Shown one piece after another: positions 9,900 to 17,280 of a stretch of 64,000 nt of DNA. The stretch's first letter is position 1; every line of letters begins with the position of its first letter. The stretch spans positions 120,752-184,751 of the forward strand of contig CAIQIR010000132.1 in NCBI GenBank assembly GCA_903871875.1. Reading direction: 5' to 3'. The position numbers and the translations under genes were made by a program. The DNA is from an uncultured Schlesneria sp. (GTDB taxonomy: Bacteria > Planctomycetota > Planctomycetia > Planctomycetales > Planctomycetaceae). The notes under the pieces are model-generated. The model was not told where the DNA came from. It saw nothing but the letters and a program-made list of their open reading frames with translations, and did no database searches.

Positions 9900-10817
9900 T
9901 CAGTTTTTCTCGTTCGGTTTATCGCCGTCTTTCGGCGATTCGGTTGCTGCCGGTTTGTCGCCCTCAACGGGTTTCGCCGGTTCGGCCGGTTTGTCACCCT
10001 CGGGTATGTCGGCTGGCTTCGACGCGTCCTGACTCTTTTCTCCCTGCACCTCAGGTTTGTCGGTGGCCGGAGTTTTGTCATCGACAGGAGCCTGAGGCTT
10101 CTCAGGACTCTTGGTGACGTCGTCGTCCGGTTCGTCGTTGGGATCCGTGGGAGCAGGCAGATTGATGCCGTGAGGATTAAAATCGCGAGGGCGAACTTCG
10201 GGCGGTTTGGGATTTTCCTTGCTGAACCAAGTGTAGAACTCGCTGGCTTCGGCCTTTTTCAGCTCGGCCAATCGGTTCTCCGCAACCGGCTTAAAAATCG
10301 TTTCGGGAAATTCGGCGAGCAAGAGATCATACGCCTTGATCGGCTTCGAGGTGTCACCATCGCAGGACGTTTCCAGAGACAACGCCAGTCCCCACAACGC
10401 GCGTTCGCGAATCTGGGGTGGCACGGCTTTGTCTTGTAAGAGCGATTCAAATTTTTCCCGGGCCGACTTCACATCGGTGAGAGCCAACTCGCGATTAGAA
10501 AACATCAGCGGCATCGCACTCTGCAGTCGCTGTTCTGCGATTTGCAGCTGAGCCCACCGTGCGGGGGGTTTGCCCTTGAACTTGTCGACGACGGCGCCTA
10601 GCTCGTCCTGGTTCGTGGCATTGTCGAGCATCGTCCAGGCTGCGGCGTTTTCAGAACCGGTGGAACGATTCCACCAAAATCCGATGGCCGACACCAACAA
10701 CACCGCGCAGGCCACCGTGACAATGGTTCCCAAATGACGTTCGAAGAACCCCACGGTTTTCGTCGTCACAACGCCGAGGTCGTTGGTCAGAAGCTGATGT
10801 CGCTCTTCACTTTTCAT
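9900..10817 (-). CDS. Membrane-anchored TPR-like protein with acidic Pro-rich tail
   Basis: A 305-residue protein. The N-terminus is cytoplasmic (about 1-28), followed by one membrane span at about 29-49 (LGTIVTVACAVLLVSAIGFWW). A helical region at about 55-195 has the spacing of tetratricopeptide-like repeats (AAAWTMLDNATNQDELGAVV, ARWAQLQIAEQRLQSA, ALWGLALSLET) and resembles YfgM/COG2976-type proteins in layout. The last 90 residues are low-complexity, rich in Pro, Asp, Lys and Glu, with a repeated GDKPAE-like unit. It lies downstream of the retron reverse transcriptase on the same strand (168-base gap) but looks like a housekeeping envelope protein, so I do not regard it as the retron effector. 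Confidence 0.6.
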   Translation of the reverse strand: MKSEERHQLLTNDLGVVTTKTVGFFERHLGTIVTVACAVLLVSAIGFWWNRSTGSENAAAWTMLDNATNQDELGAVVDKFKGKPPARWAQLQIAEQRLQSAMPLMFSNRELALTDVKSAREKFESLLQDKAVPPQIRERALWGLALSLETSCDGDTSKPIKAYDLLLAEFPETIFKPVAENRLAELKKAEASEFYTWFSKENPKPPEVRPRDFNPHGINLPAPTDPNDEPDDDVTKSPEKPQAPVDDKTPATDKPEVQGEKSQDASKPADIPEGDKPAEPAKPVEGDKPAATESPKDGDKPNEKN

Positions 10818-10985
10818 GCTGGGACTTCATACGAGAGGCAGGCCATCTTGAACGCAAGAGGGTCAGTGTAAGTTGGCCCGGAAAGACCGTCAAGCAACGT
10901 CGAAACGCGGATCCCCCGCGCCGTGTCGTTTTTACTCGAAAAATCAGGGGATTCGGACGGTCACTTGCGCCGATCAAACCACCTG

Positions 10986-12374
10986 TTAGCGGTTCCAGTC
11001 GATGCCGGCGAACAGATCGCTCAGTTTTTGGCCGCGCTTGGGATTCAACATCGAAACATAGGCAATACAGCCCTGGAGGTGATTAAAGAAATTCTCGATC
11101 TGGTCACGGTTTTGTGTTGAGGGTCCATGACGCAAACAGTTTGTAATAATGGCTTTGAGGTGATCAAAGTCGACGCGAGAGATATTCGGTTTGGCATTCA
11201 CGACGACACCGGTCACGGATTGTCGTTGATGCGATCGAAGAATTCGGCGTTTGGACTTATTCACGTAGAAGCGTTCTTGCCGGACAATTTGCTGGACCAG
11301 CGGGATCACGATTTTCAGCCCATAACCTAATTCCTTGGGGCCAGAAATACTGAGATCATCCGCGTACCGTGTATAGGTTGCTCCGAATGACGCTGCCAGT
11401 CCCGAAAGCCGGATATCCATCCCAAAGGCCGACAAATTGGCCAAGGCGGGTGACGTGGGTGCCCCTTGTGGGAGATGTCTTCGAAGATAAGCAGCGAGTG
11501 CGTAGGGGCCTTGTTCTTGAAAACCGAGGTTGCCCGGGACGGCAGATGTCGTCAATAGCCCCAGCCAGATGGAAACCTCGCGCGAGTATCCCAGACTACG
11601 GAAAATGGCGACAACACGAGCAAATCCGACTGTTGTATAGAAGTTGGCCAGATCGAAACGGACGAGAATCGCTTGTCCCACGTGCGGTCGGGCATTTGTC
11701 AGAATCGACCGTCCACAAGTAAATCCATGGGCCGACGAGTGGACGGGGACTTTATCCAGGATGCCCCGGAGAATCTTGGTTTGGACCTGTTTCAGGGTCG
11801 ATTTCGGTGCTTCAATCAGCCGCCAGCCGCTCAGCCGTTTCTTGACCCAATGAAAGTGGTAGTGCGCCTCTTTCACTGACGCTGGTCGCCCGCCAGAAAA
11901 TCGGTGAACCAGCCAGGCCACCTTATTCAATGGAAGACCAAGCCACTCGGCCAGTTCTTCCGGGGTATGGAAGACGGGTAACCCGAATTGCTGCAGCCGA
12001 GCCTCGTCGCCATCACGGCTGAGATCGAGATAATGACCGGTCTGGGATCCATAGCGAGCATAACGGTAGGGCGCATTTCCCTTCGTCTCGACATAGGGTA
12101 ATGACCGTGCCCGTTCGGCGATTTTCTGTGCCTTGCGTCGGGTCGGCACTAGTCGTGACGGGCCTGGAGGATACCGAACCTGATTGGGATTCTGGCTGTT
12201 TTCCAGCTCATTTCCCCCAGGCGGTTGGTTCCAGGCCTCATCCGCCTGGGGTCGCAGTTTGTGGGATGAATCCTGTGTGGAACGGGGAGAAGTGGTCAAA
12301 CGTGCGAGGTCAGGATCGTATGGCGGGGATTCGCGCCAGCCAAACAGCTGCAACAACCAATTGATAAGCCCCAT
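10986..12374 (-). CDS. Retron-type reverse transcriptase
   Basis: A 462-residue RNA-directed DNA polymerase that would make msDNA from the RNA encoded just upstream. The frame extends to 12641, but that part overlaps the predicted ncRNA; the ATG at 12374 has GGGAA eight bases before it and is chosen. After a hydrophobic N-terminus (MGLINWLLQLFGW) and a low-complexity linker, the RT core begins near residue 130. Retron hallmarks are all present: NARPH (about 227-231, the NAxxH motif), the metal Asp in RFDLANFY (about 240-246), LPQGAPTSP (about 301-309), the active site YADD (about 337-340) and VTG (about 387-389). Length and layout recall myxobacterial retron enzymes of the Mx162 kind (from memory, not searched). 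No fused effector domain is seen. Confidence 0.93.
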   Translation of the reverse strand: MGLINWLLQLFGWRESPPYDPDLARLTTSPRSTQDSSHKLRPQADEAWNQPPGGNELENSQNPNQVRYPPGPSRLVPTRRKAQKIAERARSLPYVETKGNAPYRYARYGSQTGHYLDLSRDGDEARLQQFGLPVFHTPEELAEWLGLPLNKVAWLVHRFSGGRPASVKEAHYHFHWVKKRLSGWRLIEAPKSTLKQVQTKILRGILDKVPVHSSAHGFTCGRSILTNARPHVGQAILVRFDLANFYTTVGFARVVAIFRSLGYSREVSIWLGLLTTSAVPGNLGFQEQGPYALAAYLRRHLPQGAPTSPALANLSAFGMDIRLSGLAASFGATYTRYADDLSISGPKELGYGLKIVIPLVQQIVRQERFYVNKSKRRILRSHQRQSVTGVVVNAKPNISRVDFDHLKAIITNCLRHGPSTQNRDQIENFFNHLQGCIAYVSMLNPKRGQKLSDLFAGIDWNR

Positions 12375-12485
12375 GAAACAAATTCCCGAGAGACGCATCG
12401 AATTCCGCAAGCTTAGCGGATTTGCTCCATGCACATTCAGTAGCGCCGCAAACGGGGATTCGCACCGCGATTGAATCGGAAAAAG

Positions 12486-12666
12486 CACTGACCTGCGGGC
12501 CGCACAACCGATCCCGTGGCGAAGAGTCGTCGCGGCACTGACTGTCGCGACGGACTCTTCACAGCTCGATTGAAAAACAACTCTGCGACCGCGGGGTATC
12601 CCCGCAGTGTTTCGCTCGTCCGGTGAAGGACGGCCAAACATGTCTTGTGCGACCCACAGGACAGCG
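12486..12666 (-). ncRNA. Predicted retron msr-msd RNA
   Basis: Reading the minus strand, a1 (12660 to 12645, CCTGTGGGTCGCACAA) pairs with a2 (12507 to 12492, TTGTGCGGCCCGCAGG) over 16 consecutive bases: 14 Watson-Crick and two G-U pairs. Beyond one mismatch, five more pairs extend this to 12666/12486. The two wobbles would be A-C mismatches on the plus strand, so the structure favours the strand of the reverse transcriptase. Between the arms lie an msr hairpin with 5-bp stem (12632-12617), a 9-bp stem with a three-base loop (12608-12588) and a long msd-type hairpin (12562-12519; 16 bp with one bulged base). G12644, right after a1, is the likely branching guanosine. The RNA ends about 110 bases before the reverse transcriptase start. 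Confidence 0.85.
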
Positions 12667-12671
12667 GCAAT

Positions 12672-12699
12672 ATCGTAGCTGACCGGCCACCGTGGTCAA
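12672..12699 (-). promoter_or_regulatory. Candidate sigma-70-type promoter of the retron
   Basis: TTGACC (12699-12694), a 16-base spacer and TACGAT (12677-12672) on the minus strand. Transcription would begin near 12665, at the outer end of the a1 arm, as expected for a retron RNA. Confidence 0.5.
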
Positions 12700-12833
12700 T
12701 GCGCGAACGGTTTTGGGTCATCCGTTCACCTCAAGTTTCGGTGTTAGAACGCCTTTGTTCGATGATTGGCGGGTCATTAACTTCGGCACCAATTCTGAAG
12801 ATAATGGTCCTTCGGAGGGGTGCGCGCTTGAAC

Positions 12834-12866
12834 ACGGTAGGGTGAACCTCGTACAACGGTAGGGTG
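12834..12866. repeat. Direct repeat ACGGTAGGGTG, two copies
   Basis: The 11-base sequence ACGGTAGGGTG occurs at 12834-12844 and 12856-12866, with starts 22 bases apart, about two helical turns, so a protein could bind both on one face. It lies in the region between the divergent retron (-) and rsfS (+), about 64 bases before the proposed rsfS start. Confidence 0.5.
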
Positions 12867-12929
12867 TCTTACCGATGTTATGCTCACGAAAAGCTGTGCG
12901 ATTTTTGAGTCGTTCCCTGGAGTTTTGCC

Positions 12930-13331
12930 ATTTCCGCCGCCATCGCTACCGCCCCGAACGCTCGCCTGCAACGTAGTCTGGAAGACGCCTGCCACATTGC
13001 CAAGCTGTGCGAAGAGTACCGCGGCAAAGACACCGTAGTACTCGATTTGACCCGCATCACGCCGATCATGGATTTCTTCGTCGTGACGACGGGGACCAGC
13101 ATCCGTCAAATGCACGCATTGTGTGACGAAGTCCGAGTTCAAATGAAAGCTCGTGGAAACAAGCCGCCCGCCACCGAAGGCTATGAACAAAGTTCGTGGA
13201 TCCTTCAGGATTGGGGCGACATCGTCCTACACTCGTTTCTGCCAGAAGCTCGCGAACTCTACGATCTGGAAGGATTGTGGGCCGACGCCAAACGAGTCGA
13301 CTGGCAAGCGGTTCTCGCTCAGTCAACGTGA
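12930..13331 (+). CDS. rsfS: Ribosome silencing factor RsfS, apparent AUU start
   Basis: A 133-residue RsfS (Iojap/DUF143) protein, which binds ribosomal protein uL14 and blocks subunit joining in starvation. Family motifs are intact: DTVVLDLTRITPIMDFFVVTTGTS, RQMHALCDEV, GYEQSSWILQDWGDIVLHSF and ARELYDLEGLW. The frame upstream has no ATG, GTG or TTG that would include the conserved N-terminal helix (SLEDACHIAKLCEEYRGKD). It is open back to a TGA at 12906-12908, and the ATT at 12930 is preceded by GGAG at 12919-12922 with a seven-base spacer. The in-frame TTG at 13047 would delete conserved sequence. I therefore call AUU initiation, unless a base error hides an ATG. It lies 101 bases before the dehydrogenase gene. 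Confidence 0.85.
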   Translation: MSAAIATAPNARLQRSLEDACHIAKLCEEYRGKDTVVLDLTRITPIMDFFVVTTGTSIRQMHALCDEVRVQMKARGNKPPATEGYEQSSWILQDWGDIVLHSFLPEARELYDLEGLWADAKRVDWQAVLAQST

Positions 13332-13432
13332 TGCAGACGATGTGGACGTGATCGAGGTTCCTTGGCTCGCCCGGTGGTTCTGTAACTTCGCATCGATTTT
13401 CACACCACATTCGATCAAGCAAGGTTAGTGGC

Positions 13433-14461
13433 ATGACAGCTCGATCTCCGTTTCGCATCGGACTGACACGTGACTTTCTCAGGCCCGACGGAACGATCGG
13501 ATTCGGTGATATCGGCTTGTCGCTGCTCGACGATGCACCGGGAGTGGAATGGGAATTCCTGCCCGAGAATTCGCCTGTCCTGAAACCAGAACAGATCGTT
13601 GGTTACGACGGCTTGCTAGTATTGGCTCCTCAAGTTTCGTCTGCGACGCTCGCTGGCGTTGACCGTCTGTCGATCATCGCCCGATTCGGAGTGGGATACG
13701 ACAACGTCGATGTTCCCTCGTGCACCGAAGCAGGCGTCATGCTGACGATTACTCCCGATGGCGTCCGACGTCCGGTGGCAGTGTCTGCGATCACTTTGCT
13801 GTTGGCGTTGTCTCACAAACTGCTGATCAAAGATCGACTGACGCGTGCGGGTGGTTGGGGCAGCAAGCTCAACTATATGGGTCAGGGAGTACGCGGCCGG
13901 ACACTGGGTGTAATTGGGGTGGGCAATATTGGCCGCGAGATTTTTCAGCTGGCTGCTCCGTTCGAAATGCGCCATCTGGGTTATGACCCGTGCCTGAAAA
14001 CGCCCGTTGCCGGCGTGAACCTCGTGCCGCTGGAAACCTTGCTGCAAGAATCCGACTACATCGTCATCTGTTGTGCGCTCACTCCCGAAACGCATCACCT
14101 GCTGAATGCCGAACGATTGCGGTTGCTGAAATCGAATGCCTATCTGATCAATGTCGCTCGCGGACCGATCGTCGATCAAGCGGCGCTCACGACGGCTCTT
14201 TCGGAACAACAAATTGCTGGAGCCGGTCTGGACGTGTTCGCCGTCGAGCCGATTGCCGCAGACGATCCGTTGTTATCGCTCGACAATGTGATTTTGTCAC
14301 CCCACGCGATCTGTTGGACGGACGAATGCTTTAACGGAATCGGGCGCAGCGCGTGTCAAAGTTTGATCGAGGTGGCGGCGGGACGCATTCCATCGCACGT
14401 GGTGAATCGAGACGTGCTGACCAATTCGAAGTTGCTACAGCGTTTGGAACAACGACGCTGA
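13433..14461 (+). CDS. D-isomer-specific 2-hydroxyacid dehydrogenase
   Basis: A 342-residue NAD-dependent oxidoreductase of the phosphoglycerate dehydrogenase-like group, without the C-terminal ACT domain of SerA. The dinucleotide-binding motif is LGVIGVGNIGREIF (GxGxxG, about residues 158-171). The substrate-binding half contains VARFGVGYDNVDVP-like sequence (IIARFGVGYDNVDVPSC, about 80-96). Catalytic elements appear as NVARGPIVDQAAL (catalytic Arg, about 238-250), the Glu-containing segment LDVFAVEPI and the His in SPHAICW. The acceptor substrate cannot be read from sequence. The gene follows rsfS on the same strand after 101 bases and may be co-transcribed with it. Confidence 0.87.
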   Translation: MTARSPFRIGLTRDFLRPDGTIGFGDIGLSLLDDAPGVEWEFLPENSPVLKPEQIVGYDGLLVLAPQVSSATLAGVDRLSIIARFGVGYDNVDVPSCTEAGVMLTITPDGVRRPVAVSAITLLLALSHKLLIKDRLTRAGGWGSKLNYMGQGVRGRTLGVIGVGNIGREIFQLAAPFEMRHLGYDPCLKTPVAGVNLVPLETLLQESDYIVICCALTPETHHLLNAERLRLLKSNAYLINVARGPIVDQAALTTALSEQQIAGAGLDVFAVEPIAADDPLLSLDNVILSPHAICWTDECFNGIGRSACQSLIEVAAGRIPSHVVNRDVLTNSKLLQRLEQRR

Positions 14462-14503
14462 TGAACGCTGGTGCTTGATTGACGCCGTCCGATCGCATTG
14501 TCG

Positions 14504-15952
14504 TCATGCGACATTCGGTGGGCTTGTCGGAGCCGTTTCAGAAGGCAGTTTCGCGGAAACGCTGTCTTCCTTGATCGTGGCGTGCAGAATTTTGAGCTGA
14601 ATATTGATCTTCAGTCCGTCGCAGCGTTGATGGATGATCTCGGGCATGCCGCTGAAAAGCAGAGATGAATTCTCTTGCGTGTAATAGCCGCCGATCATAC
14701 TGACCAGACCCAGCAAATCACTGCAGAGACTGAGGTAGAGCAGGTGGTCACGTCGGATGCTGACGTCGTCCACTCCCAGCACGTCTTTTGAGCTTTGGTG
14801 GATGCTGATCAAGCTGACCAGTGAATTGAGTTCATGAAATCGCTTGCGGTAGGCCATCATTTCCAGGCCGGTTAGCGCGAGAAATGCGAGAACGAGATTG
14901 ATGATGATGCCCAGAAATGCATCGATTCCCTGCACAAATTCACTCGTTTCACCCAGCGTCGGCTCATAGCGGCCATCGGAAATGGACGCCCGTTGGCCAT
15001 CGAGTAAATGACTGGCGGCTGCCAGCATGCGTGGTGTCACCCGCTTACTGGCGACCAGATAAGTGGCGACCGTATATGTCAGGATCGGTTCTGGGGGAAA
15101 CGGCGGCGCGCTGTGCAGATAGCCGCTGGGTACGGTGTGCGGATTCAAATAGTCCAAGTGCGCCAGGCGCGCACCCAGATCGGGCGACGTTAGACGAAAC
15201 CCGGCCTTCGCCAGACGCTCACTCGCACGCAGGGTTTTGTCGTCGGACGGATCTTTGACGACAAAGACCGCGTCGATATTGTCGGGGATAACATAGTCGT
15301 CGTCATCAGAAAGTCGCGTCCAGTCGTGCACGTATTCAATCTGTTGATCCAGCTGCCAGGCTTTCATGAATGCCTGGGCGACGGAATGGCTGCCAGCTCC
15401 TTCAACGGATGTCAGGACGCGATGCACGGCTTTCAGTTCCGGCACCGTCGTCCGCATATACCACAACACGAGCTCGGGATTGGGGGTTTCCAGCCGTGGT
15501 AGATTTGTGGCGATGGCGATCCCGCCTTGGACGAATGCCAGATCCGCTTTTCCCTCGTTGACCAAATCAACCGCCTCACGAGATCCCGGAACAACAATGG
15601 GGAGTAGTGCCAGGCGATTGCTTTCCCTGTTTTCGGTGGCGATTCGCGCGCGAAGAGCGGTGGCGTCCCGGTTTGGTAAAGCGATTGTCAGCGTCGTTGT
15701 CCGAAAGAACTGAACGTAAACCCATCCGATTAATAGCAAGAGGGCCAGTGCGAGGAACACGGCAGGCAGACGGTGCCAACCTAAGGGCCTGCGAATGCGT
15801 TCGGCGGCCTGCTCGGCTTCGCGGGCTGCTGTCGCGACGCTACCGGCCAGACTGACCAAACCGGTGTGATGGGGCAGTTCCCGTTCCACACGTTGTTTGA
15901 CTTCTTCGGCATTTCGAATGACCGGATCGATTCTCAGCCGTAGCCTGCTCAC
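14504..15952 (-). CDS. Membrane-tethered TAXI-type solute-binding protein
   Basis: A 482-residue protein starting at GTG, with AGGAG six bases before it. A cytoplasmic N-terminus (about 1-60) leads to a membrane span at about 62-84. The outer region (about 88-335) resembles TAXI/TRAP-type receptors: LTIALPNRDATALRA, then VDLVNEGKADLAFVQGGIA, and a later DAVFVVKDP segment. A second span at about 345-365 (GIIINLVLAFLALTGLEMM) returns the chain to the cytoplasm for a C-terminal domain of about 115 residues. Normal TAXI receptors are free periplasmic proteins beside a fused TRAP permease; no TRAP permease lies here. A sensor-like role, with ligand binding outside and a cytoplasmic output, is possible but unproven. 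Confidence 0.65.
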   Translation of the reverse strand: MSRLRLRIDPVIRNAEEVKQRVERELPHHTGLVSLAGSVATAAREAEQAAERIRRPLGWHRLPAVFLALALLLLIGWVYVQFFRTTTLTIALPNRDATALRARIATENRESNRLALLPIVVPGSREAVDLVNEGKADLAFVQGGIAIATNLPRLETPNPELVLWYMRTTVPELKAVHRVLTSVEGAGSHSVAQAFMKAWQLDQQIEYVHDWTRLSDDDDYVIPDNIDAVFVVKDPSDDKTLRASERLAKAGFRLTSPDLGARLAHLDYLNPHTVPSGYLHSAPPFPPEPILTYTVATYLVASKRVTPRMLAAASHLLDGQRASISDGRYEPTLGETSEFVQGIDAFLGIIINLVLAFLALTGLEMMAYRKRFHELNSLVSLISIHQSSKDVLGVDDVSIRRDHLLYLSLCSDLLGLVSMIGGYYTQENSSLLFSGMPEIIHQRCDGLKINIQLKILHATIKEDSVSAKLPSETAPTSPPNVA

Positions 15953-16009
15953 GCCAAACTCCTGTGGCTTCGCCGGGGAAACTCTGGGGTGACCGCCCTG
16001 ACAGCTGAC

Positions 16010-17206
16010 TTACTCACTTCCACCTTGATTCACATACAACTTCACATTTTGGGTGGCCCGGCCACCTGCCAGTAGATCGAACTTTCCATCACCGGTAAAG
16101 TCGGCCACCAAGGCATCTTCGACGGCGATCCCGCCATTGTCGATCACGTGTTTGGTCCATTTTTGGCCGGCGTCATCTTCGCAGGTAAAGAGATAAAGTC
16201 CCGGTCCCTTGATCGTACCCGTTCCGGCTTCTCGGTGACCGACCAGTAGCTCATCACGACCATCTCCGTCCACGTCTGCTGTCCAGACGGCGTGGCCCTG
16301 CTGCATCGACTCTTCAATGACGGTTCGTTTGAGCGGCAATTTGCCATCGGGTTGAGGGGTGTAGATGGCGACGCTGGTGCCGTGCATCGGTTCGATCGTC
16401 GCCAGGAATCGCGAACTGCCGTTCAATTTCCCCACCTTGACCTCGCCAGCGCCACGAAGTTCCGGTTTGGCGCCTGAAGCGCCTGTACCCAGTTGTGTCC
16501 TGTGGAACGAATCGCCTTCTTTATGAATCAAAAAGACACCCTCTTCGCTGGCAGTGATCGTGTCGACATGGCCGTCGTGGTCCCAGTCGACATGCGTGTG
16601 GTTGTGCAGACGATTGAGCGTATGGTCAAGGACGGTCAGCGGCCAACGCTCTGTCTTTGGTTGAGCAGCAATTTCAAAGGCCATGACTCGCACGCCTGGC
16701 TTTCCATCCAAGCTGCGATTGAGGGGTGAAACAACCAGTTGTGGCGTTCCCGTACCCAGGACGTCGGCAAAGCCCATTCGATGCGTACTTCGTTCTTGGC
16801 TGATCAGATGGATCGACCACTTGGCATCGGGATTCGGTCCGCGTGTGATCCACTGAATCGTGCCCATATTTGACTTGATCCAGCCGGCGCCGAGGGCAAA
16901 ATCGATCTGCCCATCACCGTCGATATCATGTGCGGCAATGCAGACATGATCCCGATCAGCCTGGTCTTCGAGGATGATGTGCTTCGTCCAAGTCGGAGCC
17001 TGATACCACTGCACGCGATTTTCGCTGACGGCCACAATGTCCAGCTGGCCGTCGCCATTCACATCGGCTTTGGTGACCGCATAACACACCTCACCAATCT
17101 TCGGATCGATCACGATTTCGGTAAATTTCGGACAGCCGGCCCATGCAGGCTCAACCAGCACGCTTCCAATGATGGCGAGCACTACCAGCGACAAACGACA
17201 TCGCAT
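16010..17206 (-). CDS. Secreted FG-GAP/VCBS repeat protein
   Basis: A 398-residue exported protein. The frame runs upstream to 17368, but the ATG at 17206 follows GGAAGG and begins a clear signal peptide (MRCRLSLVVLAIIGSVLV, then EPAWA), so I take that start. The mature part has repeated calcium-loop motifs of the FG-GAP/VCBS type: DVNGDGQLDIVAV, DIDGDGQIDFALG, DWDHDGHVDTITA, DVDGDGRDELLVG and DFTGDGKFDLLAG. These predict a beta-propeller. It follows the DUF1552 gene by 74 bases on the same strand, an arrangement that suggests a joint role in an outer envelope complex. The ligand is unknown. Confidence 0.85.
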   Translation of the reverse strand: MRCRLSLVVLAIIGSVLVEPAWAGCPKFTEIVIDPKIGEVCYAVTKADVNGDGQLDIVAVSENRVQWYQAPTWTKHIILEDQADRDHVCIAAHDIDGDGQIDFALGAGWIKSNMGTIQWITRGPNPDAKWSIHLISQERSTHRMGFADVLGTGTPQLVVSPLNRSLDGKPGVRVMAFEIAAQPKTERWPLTVLDHTLNRLHNHTHVDWDHDGHVDTITASEEGVFLIHKEGDSFHRTQLGTGASGAKPELRGAGEVKVGKLNGSSRFLATIEPMHGTSVAIYTPQPDGKLPLKRTVIEESMQQGHAVWTADVDGDGRDELLVGHREAGTGTIKGPGLYLFTCEDDAGQKWTKHVIDNGGIAVEDALVADFTGDGKFDLLAGGRATQNVKLYVNQGGSE

Positions 17207-17280
17207 CGAACAGCCTTCCAGTTGGAGTGCGGGCTTTGTTGCCGGTTTTCGACTTTTCGTACTCGGCCGTTCGCGTCCGA

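Noticed and set aside
12375..12641. N-terminal extension of the reverse transcriptase frame
   Set aside because: It runs through the predicted msd and a2 region, has no protein-like conservation, and the ATG at 12374 has a good ribosome binding site.
12641..12663. Hairpin TGTCTTGTG/CACAGGACA
   Set aside because: It pairs fully only on the plus strand (G-U) and competes with the much longer a1/a2 pairing on the minus strand, so I treat it as incidental.
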